A stretch of 64,000 nucleotides of DNA from Mucor racemosus (Eukaryota > Mucoromycota > Mucoromycetes > Mucorales > Mucoraceae), in assembly GCA_027405735.1 (NCBI GenBank), contig JAPEHQ010000020.1, positions 1-64,000 of the forward strand, read 5' to 3'. Both the position numbers and the translations under genes were made by a program. This document shows positions 20,682 to 32,747 of the stretch, piece by piece. Under the pieces are notes generated by a model that was not told where the DNA came from, did not search any database, and worked only from the letters and a program-made list of their open reading frames with translations. Every line of letters begins with the position of its first letter. Within the stretch, counting starts at the first letter, position 1.

Positions 20682-23422
20682 GAGGATGAGGTTGTTGAGG
20701 ATGAGGTTGTTGCTGTTGAGGATGTTGTTGTTGAGCATTAAGGAACATTGAAGGACTTGTACCAGCCAACTGTTGTTGTAATTGTGCTGGTGTAATACTA
20801 TTAGCAATTGCAGTTGCTGAGCTTCCTCGTTTGGTCATTTCGAGATGAATTGAAAGTATCTTTTCCCTTAACAATGATTGATCGTGCTCAAGTTGACGCT
20901 TTTCTTTTTCCAATTGTCTCTTTTGCTCTTCCACAACATTTTCAAGTGATTCATAATTACATGTTTGTTGTTCGTATTTAGCTAATTTGAATCGGATCAA
21001 TGTATTTGTTAAATTACACAACTCGTTTTCTTCTTCTTCTGATCTAGTTGGCTTCTCTTCTTCAGTAACTGCTGCTGTTTCTACATTTTTTGCAGCTCCT
21101 TCTTCCTTGTTATTTTCTCCTTCTTGTTTCTTTTCTTCCTCTTTCTCTACATTGTCTGCATCTTTCCTTTTTGATCCACCCTCATCATCCTCTTTTAAAC
21201 TTTCGGTCTTTTTGCCTTCTTCTTTTACAGATGCTTCATCTTCTGCTTCAACTTCTATCATAGTCTCATTTTCAAACTTTTCTATATTAATATGTCCAGC
21301 CGCTGCTGCTACCTTTGGCTCAACGGCTGCTGCCAAGAAAGCAACGGCTGCCATGATTGGATTTTCTTTATGTTCTGCAAAGTCATACTGTAATAAACCC
21401 AATTTTTGTATTTCTGCATCGTTAAATGGATCATTCAGTGGTAATTGAAGATAATGTAGAATACATTCATCATGAGTTCTGGTACCAACATGATCCGATA
21501 TCTTTTCCCAATTATCTCGATGTAATTGAAGACCCTCTCTTAATAGTGATTCTTCCTTTTCATCCCAAGCATCTTCATTATCATTATTGTCATTTTCAAA
21601 TCTTTCTAAAACAAAATCTCCACTGTTTTGATCGATAGGAAATTTTCCTGCAACAAAACATGAACGGCATAGATAAAAGTCAGATCGAGTTGTACTGCAA
21701 AATTGTTCAGTTGCACATTCAGTTTCACAAGTTGAACATTTTTGTGCTTTCTTTTCTTTTCCAAAATTATAACGACTAATTACAGGTTCACTCTTGACTT
21801 GTTCTTCTTCTTCTTTTTCCTCTTCTGAAGGAGGTTGTTTCTCAATGACTTTGTCTATAACTACCTTAAATTGACTATCAAAAGGTGGACTAAGAGAAGA
21901 TAATTTGGCTTCAAAGTCAACCTATACACACAAAATGTCAATATTAACTACCGTAACTTTTCAAGTTTATTTCTATTACCTGGTAATTAATCAACCCCCA
22001 TTGTTCCAAAAACGAATGCACACGAAGAATTGCACATACATCACCTGTTAAATTGCGTCTACAGGCTGTAATTGTAAGATATTCCACAGGATTCATACGA
22101 TATGTATTCACCATAAAATCACGATATGTTTTATAGACAGTAGGTGTTTTTGATTTGTTACGATCATTAAAGAATTCTGGTAAAGCCCTTGATTCAATGA
22201 TATTGATAGCAGTAATGTCAAACCAACCAGCATAAGATGGGATGACAATTTCATGAGATTGAATACTTAAATATCGTTGAGGATCTTCTTCAGGTAAGGG
22301 TATAGCTGAAAGATCTACAGGCAAAAGAGGTGTCTGAACTACGGATTCAATATTTTCGATTTTAGCAGTTGTTTCAGGGCTTGTAGGTGTCTGTGATGGT
22401 GTATTATTCTCAATTGTAGGTGTCACTCCTTCCATTTTGACATCTTCCACAGCATGTTGTTGTTGTTCGGCAATTGGTGTTTTCACTTTTTTAAATGGAC
22501 TATCTAATGCTGCTTCATCGGCTGATCTCTTTAAGTTCAATCGATTCAAATGTTTCTCTGGATAATCATAATCAATAGGTGACATCCATTCATTATACTT
22601 GTAACTGTCTAGAATCCAAGTTGCTCTTACATGCCATGGGCTAGATAAATCAGGTTTAGGAACCTGACCTTGTCCAGTTTCCGCAACCCAAGTGTTATAT
22701 GATTCAGGCAAGCCAATGTAATGAATCAATGCTTTTCCATCTTTTTGTTCTTCAATATAAAAAGAGCGATTTTCGTTATTGAAAACGGGTTCAACATTGT
22801 TGTAAATGATATGTGTTGCACTTGGAATTACATCAACAATTTGGCCTTTGAAAAACGTTATTGTTAAATGTTGATCTGTACATTTTATCATGTAAAAAAA
22901 AAAAAGAAACTTACCACCTAATGCAATGATAATACGAGACCATTCCGCAATATCAGTTGTGTTGGTAACAGTTTCATCAAAGGCAACAACTGGAGGCATG
23001 TAAAATCCATCATAGATCAACTGCTTAGTGATCACTCTAACTAACTCTAGGTATATATCTCTTTCTTCTGGCGCGTCAAATTGCCAATCGCTGATATCTT
23101 TATCCGACTGAAATGTATAAGCAGCCTGTAAAATAGTGTACAGAGGAGATGGTTTAGCCAATGTCTCGACCTTGAAGAAACGAGTAGGTATACGAGCAGG
23201 TAAGGGCCCATTTTGATGTTTATCCAAATTTAAAGTATCTTGTTGAAATTGCAAAAATCGTGCTGTAAAGTAGGCCAATTCCGGTGCTGTAAATGTTGTG
23301 TCTGCGCCTATTGACCCCAGGTCATTTCGTAAATCATCAACTATTGCATCAAAATAAGATATGGTGCTAGGCTGTTCGTAAAAATTGAAGTCTATTTTGG
23401 GTGGTTGTTCTGTACTAGTCAT
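20440..23422 (-). CDS. SWI3: SWI/SNF-RSC core subunit, SMARCC/Swi3 family
   Basis: Exons 23422-22915, 22875-21980 and 21921-20440 encode 961 aa. Order: an animal-SMARCC-like N-terminal module (FYEQPSTISYFDAI, LQFQQD, ILQAAYTF, ATHIIYNN, ESYNTWVAE, WHVRATWILDS); a SWIRM domain (HEIVIPSYAGWFD, TYRDFMVNTYRMNP, RVHSFLEQWGLINYQ); a Cys-rich finger (CSTCETECA..FCSTTRSDFYLCRSC); a SANT domain (DAWDEKEESLLREGLQLH..WEKISDHVGTR); an Ala-rich helix; an acidic/Lys region; a coiled coil (VVEEQKRQLEKEKRQLEHDQ); and a C-terminal Gln-rich tail ending PPGFNNMMSL. It scaffolds the ATP-dependent remodeller. The first intron is only 39 nt and in frame, so an unspliced product would carry 13 extra residues; the second is 58 nt and contains a stop. 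Confidence 0.96.
20490..20745 (-). repeat. CAA/CAG triplet tract coding poly-Gln in SWI3
   Basis: The plus strand shows GTT/GCT/GGT-type triplet runs, with one pure (TTG)n block at about 20638-20681. In the gene frame these encode poly-Gln interspersed with His and Pro. The tract is likely variable in length between strains. All overlapping long frames on the other strand or other phases (poly-Val, poly-Asn) are artefacts of this triplet run. Confidence 0.9.
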
Positions 23423-23817
23423 TTCTTTTTTTAATATATCTTGATTGTTATCTTTTATACGCGTTTAAAAGAATATACACACACACACATATACACAACA
23501 ACAAAAAAAAGTTGAAAATTTAAATCTCTTTTAAACTTTTTAGAATGAATTGCTGACTTGGTAATATATATTTGTGAAAATATATATATATCTGTGGTTG
23601 TTAAATTAATCAAAAAGAGGGTCGAGATTTATATACAATGTATGAAAAAAATTGATTACCTTAACTCCAGTCTACTCGTTTGTTGATTCCAACCAGCGAT
23701 TCATGACGTGGATGTGGAAAAGGAGCAGAAAAAGCATCAACAAAGCACGTGATGACACGTGATGTATGATTTTTATTCATGTATTCTATATTTTTATATA
23801 AAAAATGAATATATCAA
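23423..23817. promoter_or_regulatory. Upstream region of SWI3
   Basis: Contains (CA)n-like ACACACACACACATATACACA at about 23474 and an ATATATAT tract at about 23579. GTGATGACACGTGATGTATGA at 23748 contains a CACGTG E-box-like palindrome within ACACGTGA, and an earlier GCACGTGATG lies at 23743. These are motif matches only. Confidence 0.35.
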
Positions 23818-23891
23818 GCTTCCGTGGCGCAATTGGCTAGCGCGTCTGACTGTTAATCAGGAGGTTGGTGGTTCAAGCCCACCCGGGAGCG
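23818..23891 (+). tRNA. tRNA-Asn (anticodon GTT)
   Basis: A 74-nt cloverleaf without intron. The acceptor GCTTCCG pairs with CGGGAGC, with one T-G pair, and G is the discriminator. The D arm is GCGC..GCGC, the anticodon stem TCTGA/TCAGG encloses CTGTTAA (GTT), and the T arm GGTGG/CCACC encloses TTCAAGC. A T run follows (GTTTCTTTTTT), consistent with a Pol III terminator. Confidence 0.97.
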
Positions 23892-24115
23892 TTTCTTTTT
23901 TGCTCACGCTGTATTAACGTGAGACGTTGTATTTTAATTTTTTGGATTTGTTTTACATTAATTTGGGAGTCCATGTAAAGAAGAAAATCTGAGCCCAAGA
24001 GGTAATATTTAAAATACTATAGTAGCCTTTGTTATTGAATCCACTTTATACTGTATTCTGTATTTGTCAAATTATTACGTTTGTTTTGCTATTACATCCT
24101 ACAATGGCCTACTAC

Positions 24116-24575
24116 TAAGTATAAAAGACGAGCCGAGCCTAGGACGAGCTTGACCAAAGCTCGCCACAACGAGCCGAGCTTTAATAAAAGCTCGTTTGAC
24201 AAAGACGAGTTTTTGACTTTTTTTTAAAAAGCTCGTTTGAGAAAGACGAGCTTTTGACTTCTTTTCAAAAAGTTCAAATTTAAATAATAATTAGTAAATG
24301 CTATGACATTATTACTTTAGATAATTGTCAATTGACATTCATAAGTTTGCTTTACTTTAGATATTTGTCACTGGAAAGGTAAAATAAAGCTCGCATTGAG
24401 ATGATGAGTTTTAGTCGCTGCATAAAAAAGCTCGTTTGGGGTAAACGAGCTCTAGTCACGCGCAAAAAAAAGCTCGTCGAGGTTGAACGAGCTTTTTTGT
24501 AAGCTCGTCTAACTTTAACGAGCCTTGAGAAAAGCTCGGCTGCATAAAAAAAGCTCGGCTCGTTTAATATCACTA
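24116..24575. mobile_element. MITE-2, 460-bp hAT-type element with 8-bp target duplication
   Basis: The same octamer CCTACTAC lies immediately outside both ends (24108-24115 and 24576-24583). The right end reads TAGTGATATTAAACGAGCC inward and the left TAAGTATAAAAGACGAGCC, imperfect TIRs that fit the hAT TARNG start. The interior is packed with short direct and inverted AGCTCG / CGAGCT units (about 15), typical subterminal transposase-binding repeats. No coding capacity. It sits 230 bp downstream of the tRNA gene. Confidence 0.85.
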
Positions 24576-24599
24576 CCTACTACTGGAACAATATTTAGA

Positions 24600-25110
24600 A
24601 TATTATTATACTACATCAGGCATTGCAAAATATATGTTAATTATTAGCTACATTTTCCTACAAATAATTTATTTATCACAAAAGACTCGAAAACACGTAA
24701 AATTTACCGTTTTTTCATCCCTACTCTACCCTTTTTTCACTAAATAACAGCAAGAAAAATTATGAAGGGATGACAGGTATGCAAAGCTAAAGCCATGAGA
24801 TAGTACTCATTAGCGTGTATCTAACGAATTTTACCTCGTCAAAAAATATTGATTTTTCGTCGAGAAAATTGAGATTGAATGATTGATTTTTGGTGATGAT
24901 ACAAAAAAGGATCCATTTTGGACGAGGATATACAAGGGTGAATTTTCGCCGACCAAAAAAAATGATGAAAAAAAATTAAAATCCTCACGAAAAATAGGGC
25001 TACAGCTACGTATAAATACTCATTCTGTAGATAATTTTGTTGCGCATAATGTAGAGACAAAATATTTTAGGGTTGCATTTGAATGAAGGGTACTTTTTGA
25101 TCAAAAACCG
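24600..25110 (-). repeat. Repeat family C, inverted copy
   Basis: The reverse complement of 24690-24760 matches 58230-58320 (TTATTTAGTGAAAAAA, CGGATGAAA-like, TTTTACGTGTTTTT). The ATTTTTCGTCGAGA block at 24848 recurs at 55450 and, diverged, at 57680. Long AT-rich non-coding repeat; the short frames on both strands are not credible. Confidence 0.5.
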
Positions 25111-25770
25111 TTAAAATTTGACATTAAATTTACTAGAGATTTTATGAGAAAAACATTTTCAAAATTTACATGGATCGATTCAAAATTAAAAACTGAACCT
25201 AAAACATTTAATATGCTAGCTCTACTTACTATGCATTTTTGTGAGCAATTAAACATACAAGGTTTTTTTTGAATTTTTTTGGATTTTTTTTCCATTTCAA
25301 CACTTTTTGGATTCAAGCTCAGTTACATGTGCATATCTGATTATACAATTTTATATGGTGATATTCAAAATCGGAGCGTGCCCCCATTTCAATAGATAAT
25401 CAGGAAATATAAAATGTAGGGCTATACTTGATATGCTACAGAATATTGACAAAAAGACTTATTTCTATGCATGTTGATTTCTCAACGAGTATAAAGGCTT
25501 CAAAAGTGAAACACTTGCTTTTACCCCGCTTAAAATCTCAACCTAAGATGCCAAATATCTCGAGATTTTATAAGCTTTCAAATAATAGTTTCTAAGCTAA
25601 ATCTTCTTTTTTTCCAATGTTTTATTATATACTAAAGTTTCAAGGGTAGGTTTTTTTTGGACCCCTAAACCTCATAATTGTAAATCCTGTTTTGTTTTGT
25701 TTTTCTTTTTTGTATAAAGAATGATACCAGTTTATTATTACAAATTATTCTAGTTTATATGAACGTTTAC
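25100..25770. other. Gene-free AT-rich stretch
   Basis: Poly-A/T tracts and no conserved frame. Nothing beyond possible continuation of family C was recognised. Confidence 0.4.
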
Positions 25771-25774
25771 GACA

Positions 25775-25908
25775 TCACTCCGAGTCCTTCAATCCAATCG
25801 TTTCCTTAATTCTTTCAACAAACATTTTGGGTCTAAAACCACCCGCTTTCTGCTTTGGTTCCATCGTTTGATGTACCACGGTACATCCTCCAAATATTGC
25901 TCTATGGT
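25775..25908 (-). pseudogene. Possible terminal-exon relic, unknown protein
   Basis: Read on the minus strand, an acceptor-like CCATAG precedes a frame AIFGGCTVVHQTMEPKQK then AGGFRPKMFVERIKETIG and LKDSE-stop. Composition looks protein-like, with Lys/Glu/Met-rich helical content. I cannot place it in a family and see no upstream exon. It may be another captured exon, as with the dynein fragment. Confidence 0.3.
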
Positions 25909-26279
25909 ACCACCGCCACTATGCTGAAGTAAGATACTATCTCCCAAATAAGAAATTAAACGTTATTTCACATAAAACCATGTTCTAATACTCAATAAGA
26001 GATAGCATGAATTTAACAGTAAATACAGAAAGCATTAGTAATTTAACATATAATAAAATAGACCGAATCATACACAGAACAAACTGATCCATAAAATAAA
26101 CTGAAGAAACACATAGACCAAAGTAAGGATTGCTCTATGCGGACCATTAACAAATATGTCAAAAATAATAAGCATTAGAAGACCGCCTTGATTATGTAAA
26201 TCAAGAAGCTCAATATAAACTTTAAATTGCAAACAAACTAATTGTTTTACCAAAAAGAATAAACATATGGATATTGCAT
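25909..26279. other. Gene-free spacer
   Basis: No feature recognised. The 61-codon minus frame at 26068-26253 has no motif. Confidence 0.4.
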
Positions 26280-26434
26280 AAAGACAATGGAATCATGCTT
26301 CTATCATTTAATAGTAGCATGATGGTAAACGTATGGAATGCAGCATTATTGTCTGATTTGTATGTTAAGCATTACTGTTTGACAGATGTCCTAAGTTGGT
26401 AATTCGGTTATTCCTAATTCTGATAGATCACTGA
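26280..26434 (+). repeat. Family A repeat fragment
   Basis: Matches 4548-4690 of family A (ATTTAATAGTAGCATGATG, GTTTGACAGATGT, TTCCTAATTCTG.TAGATCA). It directly abuts the terminus of the Tc1 relic at 26435. Confidence 0.8.
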
Positions 26435-27154
26435 CAGTTACGGCGCAACTCCCAAATATAATACGCTCACAATTAATATAAATAGAGTAGAAATAGAGGC
26501 CTATTGCGCACTATCCATTTTTTTGAATAAAGAAGGATTTAAACTGCATCTTTTTAAAGCTTTTATTTTTTACATTTTACTGCAACCACCTTTAAACTGT
26601 CATATTCAAATGGTTAGGTTTCAAGCTCTCATACCACCGTCTTGAACCCTAACCGATCTTCTATCGTCTGAGTTAAATCAATTAATCTTAGTTTCATCCG
26701 ACCAAATTATTGCTCTTTCCAGTCATTGGAAGTCCAATCCTTGTGGTAATTACACTAATCTAAACGCTTCTGGATTATTAGCCTTTGACAGCATAGGTTT
26801 TTTAGGCTTAATAATCGTATCTAAACCTCCCCTGCGCAGCGCTCTTCGGACAGTTTCTGGGCTTGCTTCGACTCCGACATTATTCTTGAGTAGTTTTGCA
26901 ATTTTACTGGCATCCTTGACTCCATTTTTTGTTGCTTGACGAACACAAAACCTTTCATCAGCCTCAGACAACAATTTAGGTCGACCTCCTTTAGACACAT
27001 CCAAACGTGCGCAACACCGTTTTTTAATCCTTCCGACGACAGATTTACTTACATGCAATATTTCCGCAACCTGACGCACTGATTTACCGGTGTTTAAAAG
27101 ACTAATGACATCCTTTTCCTTATTATCCTGAAGCTTTTTCATGCTAATTTTCAA
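26435..27154 (-). mobile_element. Truncated, decayed Tc1-like transposon
   Basis: The minus-strand frame 27154-26750 encodes the N-terminal helix-turn-helix part of a Tc1 transposase: VRQVAEILHVSKSVVGRIKK, GGRPKLLSEADE, VGVEASPETVRRALRRGG. Beyond it, only mutated pieces remain (IIWSDETKIN then stops). The core of the DDE domain is missing. The 3' terminus CAGTTACGGCGCAACTCC survives at 26435. The opposite terminus is not found, so the 5' end is truncated. A second copy of the same 3' end lies at 47270-47416. Confidence 0.85.
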
Positions 27155-30100
27155 TAGTAGGCGAAAGCACCAAATTCTATATACGAAATATGCTTTTTTT
27201 TATTTTTTTTATTGAGTTGGGGGGGTTTTTTTTACCAATCGTCAAATATTCAGGATTCTAATCCAAGTTGTGGTTTTATAATCATCGACTTCCTAAAAAT
27301 CAAAAACGTCAACGAAACTCGTCCCAATAATGTATGCATATACTGTCCCTGATCAGATATGAATTCAACCGACCAATGAACCTCCAAATTTCTTTAACTT
27401 GATATAAAAGGAAATAATTTGATCTTCCGTCGTATGTAAAATATTTCTCACTTCAAATATATTTGTTGTGCCTGAAAATCATACCAAAGTCAAAACTAGC
27501 AAACATTGGGACAGTTTCGGGGACGTTGTAGATCCGAATGAGCCCCTATTGCAATGTTAGGTACAAGGTACGTCTAGTGCTGATTGATGTATCATTCTTA
27601 AACCGGATCATGTCAAATCCAAAAAAGTAAACAATAACAGATCCGGAACCGGAAGTTCCTTAATTAAATATTAACTATACAATGCTCCTAACAGCATGGT
27701 ATAGAAGCATGGCATAGAAGCATGGTGTAAAGCATGATACACCAGTGCGATATTCCAACATGATATACCAACATAACACATTACTATTAAATAATATCTA
27801 AACTACCTTATCACATCATTAATTCCCAAATCAAATAGTATATAAACCCTATTAATTTCATTCCAATAAACGATATCTCTTTACTTGATTAAATTTCTAA
27901 TTTTATTTAACCTAAACATATTTTGATAAATCACTGATCCACAAAATTTAATTTTGAAGTTCCATTTAATTTGCAGTAAATATACAAATAATATGTCTTA
28001 ATTTCATTGGTTAACAGCTGTTTTCGAAAAATTTTAGTAGATATTTTTTTTTTGAAGAAAAGCTTTTTTCCTCTGCTGCTTAAAAAAGATTAATAATGGG
28101 AAAAATGCTCGCAATCAATGAAAATTAATTCAAATAGGACCAAATTTTCAAAATATATACTATAGCTGTAGCTGTATTTAAAACTAAATTTTTTAGTATC
28201 CATTGATTTTTTGTTGAGAATTTAGAGGGAAACGCCCACTTTTTACCTTGTTGAGAAGCCGCGTGTAACGCATTAAAACACAGAAATTTTAATTATTATT
28301 AATTAATAATTTGGAATTTGTTGACATTATCAAAAGGGCCTCGAAGCGCTTCAATTATTTTTTTGTGGCTTTATGCAATATTATTGGACGATTTATTACC
28401 ATTGTCCATTGATTTCTTGCCAATTTAAGCAATTTTAGTGGCTCTCATCATTAGGATGTGTTTTCAAAAATATTGCTATGGATGGTGTATTATTAATTCA
28501 TCAAAAATGCAGCTATTAAAGTCAAGAGATACGATGCAAAAAAAAAAAAAAGAAGAAAAAAAAGCAACACATTTTAGGCAAATTAAAATGACAAGAAAAC
28601 TAATATATACAAATTATCATAATGTTTTGTGTTGGATTGGTGGAAATGACCAGTAATTTTGTTGTTTTTTATAATTTTGCTTATAATATATCATTCCCAC
28701 ATCAAAAAACACAGCTAAAATTAGATAAAATAGTATAAGTAAGAGCTACACATTTTGCGCATTTTATGCTTTTAAGAAATAAAGTACATAAAAGATTTAA
28801 AATTTTTGTTTACTTGATACAATCAAGCTATTAGTTATTTAATATTTTTTGCATTTTTGAATGCAACAATTGCCAAATGGTTTACAAATCTTTCAAAATT
28901 CACGCAGGCTATTTTCCTAAATTATACATTTAATTTGATATATTTTGGTCTCGATTTCCTTTTGAAATTGGTAGAAATATCAATAATTTAAAAAGTAAAA
29001 AATATTCGTGCAAAAATGTTGGCCAGAGAGATTCAAATCGTATTATTTATAGTACTGATTTTACGGATTGCATTGCGTGGAATATTGCTACAAAGTAATC
29101 AGATTTGTGGAGTTTTGTACTCCAAATTTGAGTAAAATGCATTTCTACTATATAATTCTGAAGGCATCAATTTCTTTTTATATACTATGTTTTTAGGAGT
29201 ATGATTGCATTTTAAGTTATTCTTAAAAGCAATGTGAGCAATATATATAGAGATTCAAAAACTGAGAGGAAATACAATCCTTATTTTGTTTATGCATCAA
29301 AATGAGATTCATCATTTAATGAATTTGGTAGCTGACATTGACTTGCATATACTAGCTTCGGATACCACGGCATTGAATCTAGAAACACATATTCAGTTCT
29401 CAAAACTGGCTAAACAAAAATCCATATATGTCTTGGTGGGAATGGTAAATAGTAATCTATTTATATGCTGACGATTGTAAAACAAAGGCAACATGATCAT
29501 TCAAATGGCTACAAAGTCAAAATACATTAATTTTCCCGAGACAAAAAAAAAAAGTGAGTTTAAACAACATACATTTCTCGATGAATTCAGTGTTACAAAG
29601 TTGACAATTTACTTTCTATGGCCCTTTTTGAAGAAATATTCTCAGATGTTGTTGCGACAAATGTCATTCTTTAAATCTTTCAATAGCAATGCAACCATAT
29701 GAAAATTTGTAACATTTAGTTCCCTTACGGCTTTAACAATCTGTAGACTGAAACAGTAAACACATGAATATTGCTATGATATAATGTTTAGTCGATAATA
29801 CAGCGAAGCATATTCAAAGTTGAATGATTCTCTTATAAAAAACAGTATATCTCAATGTAGTTATAGTAATATTACCAGTAAATGTTAGCAATAATCAAAA
29901 GACTTCAATGTATATAGCTGGTAAAAAGTCGAGAAATCATGCCCTGTTACACATTCTGTTGGTATTTGTATAAATTAGCAAAACACAGAGCAATTCAAAA
30001 CAGATAAACGCCTTTTCAGTAAGTTTCTTTTTAGCTTCTCAGTTTTCCACTGTACGTCCAGAATCCTAACCTTATATTAAAATATTTCAAAAAGTGAAAA

Positions 30101-32660
30101 AGTTCTGGCATGAAAGAAAGCCGCGGTTGTATAGATAAAGTTTCCTTCTATATTGTTTATATGAAGGATATTCTAAACGTAGTACTGTAATTTGACAAGT
30201 GAATATGCTACTTGACATTTTACTTTATAATGCAGATTGTCTAATATGATATAGCCTCGATAAAAATTAATAATGTGAGAATCCAGAAACGTATTAATAA
30301 TATCTTACATTGCACATATGCTACTACAGGCTTTTTTTTTTTGTAGATACTGATTAATCATAAACTGGCTATGCTGTTCTTATATTGTATCACCAGCGTA
30401 TGATTACACAATGAAATCTCGTATGTTGAGTTATCTCAAAGGGATATTTATCACAAACAAATTCTGGCTTGGTAGGTTACTCGAACAAGATTAAATTATC
30501 CACTGATAGCACAATTTATTTATTCTTTTTTTAGAGCAATGTAATACTATTTAGTAATCTGTGCGTGTATATGAGTAGATACTATGGATTTAGGTAACAC
30601 TACATCTTTTGCATTGTATGTTATACTTATATTATGATACGAGATCTCGTGAGCGTGATTTGTTTGGAGCATTTTATGATTTTAAAACATGACCTCAGAA
30701 TGAGCAAAAAAGGCATTTTTATCAAGATGGTTGAACCTTAACTTATCTTTCCCACGAAAAAAACATGAAGGTATATATCATGTATAAAACCCTGCTATCT
30801 AGAGATTATGTAAACAAAGGGATTTTTAGATGAAACATAAAATAAAATAAAAAAAAAAAGCTACATTATACGCTTATAAAGATAACTTTAGGCTATTCCC
30901 TTTATCTAACTCTTTTGGAATAGTTTTAAAATATTTAGAAATGTGGTACATTTGACAAAGTTGAGTAAAGATCCAGTTTTTAAATCCGCGGTTTTCAGGT
31001 ATGACAACCAATTATCTAACAAGGTATTATAGAAAAAAGAGTGCATTTATTTTCAACAGTAAGTATGTCTTGGTTAGATCTAGTTACTGTTTACATAATC
31101 ACGCGCAGGTTTCCTATTATACTCAATGTTTCTAAATGTGTATGTTTGTTTCTCAAATGCAATCTTTTTTAAAATGACATTTGTGAAACAATCATTTTAT
31201 ACCTGGAAATCCGTTTCTCTTTTGTTTTTTAACATGTGCCCTTTTTTTCTGTAGATGAAAATATATGCACACATCTAAATGAAAATAGATCCCGAAGATA
31301 CGGGTACTTTTAACTTGAATTATACATGGAGTAAAAAAGTGTGCGAAAAAACGATTGGATAATGGCTTTGTACTCGTTTTCTGGTATTTTCGGGTATAAT
31401 ATAACCTTCCCTAAATCATAATTTATATTATACTGAAGAAGCTTAAAATGTAGGGATTTGAAATCTATTTTCTATCAGTAAACGATGATTTGAATCTCCA
31501 ACCAAAAAGTAGAAGATTTCTATATTTGATTACAAGTGGAACCACTGGAGAAATGGACCAAAATAAAAGCAAATAATATGTGTTTAGGATTCGCAATTTC
31601 TTAGATCAATTATTTCAATTGGGTGATATTAAAGAAAATTAAATAACTTGCTTTATTATACAATCTTTCCTTGATTTATACTTATGAGATATACATGTAC
31701 ATTAAAAAATGGGAACCCTTCTCAAGATTCTTATTTCTTGAAATGGTATTATTATTCCACCACGATTATAAAGTTTATCCTTACAGGTACTTCTATAGAA
31801 CAAAAGAATTTTTCAGGTTCATGAAATCGGTTTTGCTAGGTTTCAATAAAATTGACTCATACCAAAATACATCAATTACACTGGTTAATCAATTCTTTCT
31901 CAGATATTCCACCATAACATATACAATTAGCAAATCGTATCAGGTCATTTTTGACAGCGAGACATAATAGTAATGGTATGATGTTATTTCGTTAAAAAAA
32001 TAAATATCCCTCAAATATAAACAGTCGACCCTGGATTACTATTAAGTTTTTGAGATGTTTTGTTATCAGGATCTGCGAAACGAAGCTAATCGCATCAAGA
32101 AAGTCCGATAAGGTTAGCAAGAGCTGTATGATTGGATTTTGAGTTAAATCACAGCGTATCACACCAGAAAGATTGACCATAGCGTGAGAAATGACTGGTT
32201 GGAACTGAGTTATTGTGAGAAAACTTGCCATGTGGTCAGTCGACAATATTTCCAAATCTAGTAAATGATAAATTTTTTTTGCCATCCCTTTTTTTAAATA
32301 TATTACCCAAATAAAAAAGAAAAATGGAAGACGCAGAAACAAATATTATTAATACTAATTATTTAGGAATATAAACCTTTTCATAGAAATAATTTGGCTA
32401 ATACAAGGAAATATACTTGTACATTAAAAAAGTTTCACAAAGAGAAAAAAAAAAAAAGAAAAAAAGAAAAAACAACAATATAAACTGTTATTCATAATAA
32501 AATCATAATAAAATCCTCAAATATCATATGGTAAAATTCAACAATTTATCGAATCAGATCTAGTACTACGTCCAATGATTGGTCTGCCATTTACGGGAAC
32601 CTATTCGTTCAATCGGACTATCTAGCGTAAACAACTGATTAGCTAAATTGAAAAAAAAAA
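27155..32660. other. 5.5-kb gene-poor, AT-rich region
   Basis: No host gene recognised. Contents: repeat family B copy at 27940-28260; a short tandem array of AGCATGG(Y)(A/G)TA(G/A)A units at about 27693-27745; an LTR-like stretch with TATAAACCC and AATAAA at about 27840-27875; and a weak exon-like frame at 29286-29450 (MNLVADIDLHILASDTTALN) ending at a GTAAAT. 31992-32342 (-) has an open 116-codon frame without motifs. None is strong enough to call a functional gene. Confidence 0.4.
27940..28260 (+). repeat. Repeat family B, copy 2
   Basis: Diverged match to 10230-10560, same block order, including GTTAACAGCTGTTTT and GCCCACTTTTT. Confidence 0.6.
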
Positions 32661-32665
32661 AAAAA

Positions 32666-32747
32666 GTATATAAACTATCGAGATCAAACAAACCTTCTTT
32701 TTTTTACAACCTTCTTCTTTTTTTTTTTTTTGAAAAATAAAATAATC
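32666..32747 (+). promoter_or_regulatory. TATA box and leader of the peptide transporter
   Basis: GTATATAAAC at about 32666, 80 bp before the ATG, is followed by a CTTCTTTTTT-rich pyrimidine stretch. This layout is typical of highly expressed fungal genes and agrees with the biased codons of the gene. Confidence 0.6.

Noticed and set aside
20493..20741. Poly-Val and poly-Asn frames overlapping the SWI3 3' end
   Set aside because: Other reading phases of the CAA/CAG tract; the Gln frame is continuous with SMARCC domains.
24352..24573. 73-codon minus frame in MITE-2
   Set aside because: Lies wholly inside a 460-bp non-autonomous element made of short repeats.
29286..29471. Exon-like frame NLVADIDLHILASDTTALN
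   Set aside because: Plausible composition and a GTAAAT donor-like end, but no neighbouring exon or family; kept only as a remark on the region.
31992..32342. 116-codon minus frame upstream of the peptide transporter
   Set aside because: No recognisable motif; hydrophobic and AT-driven; no splice partners.
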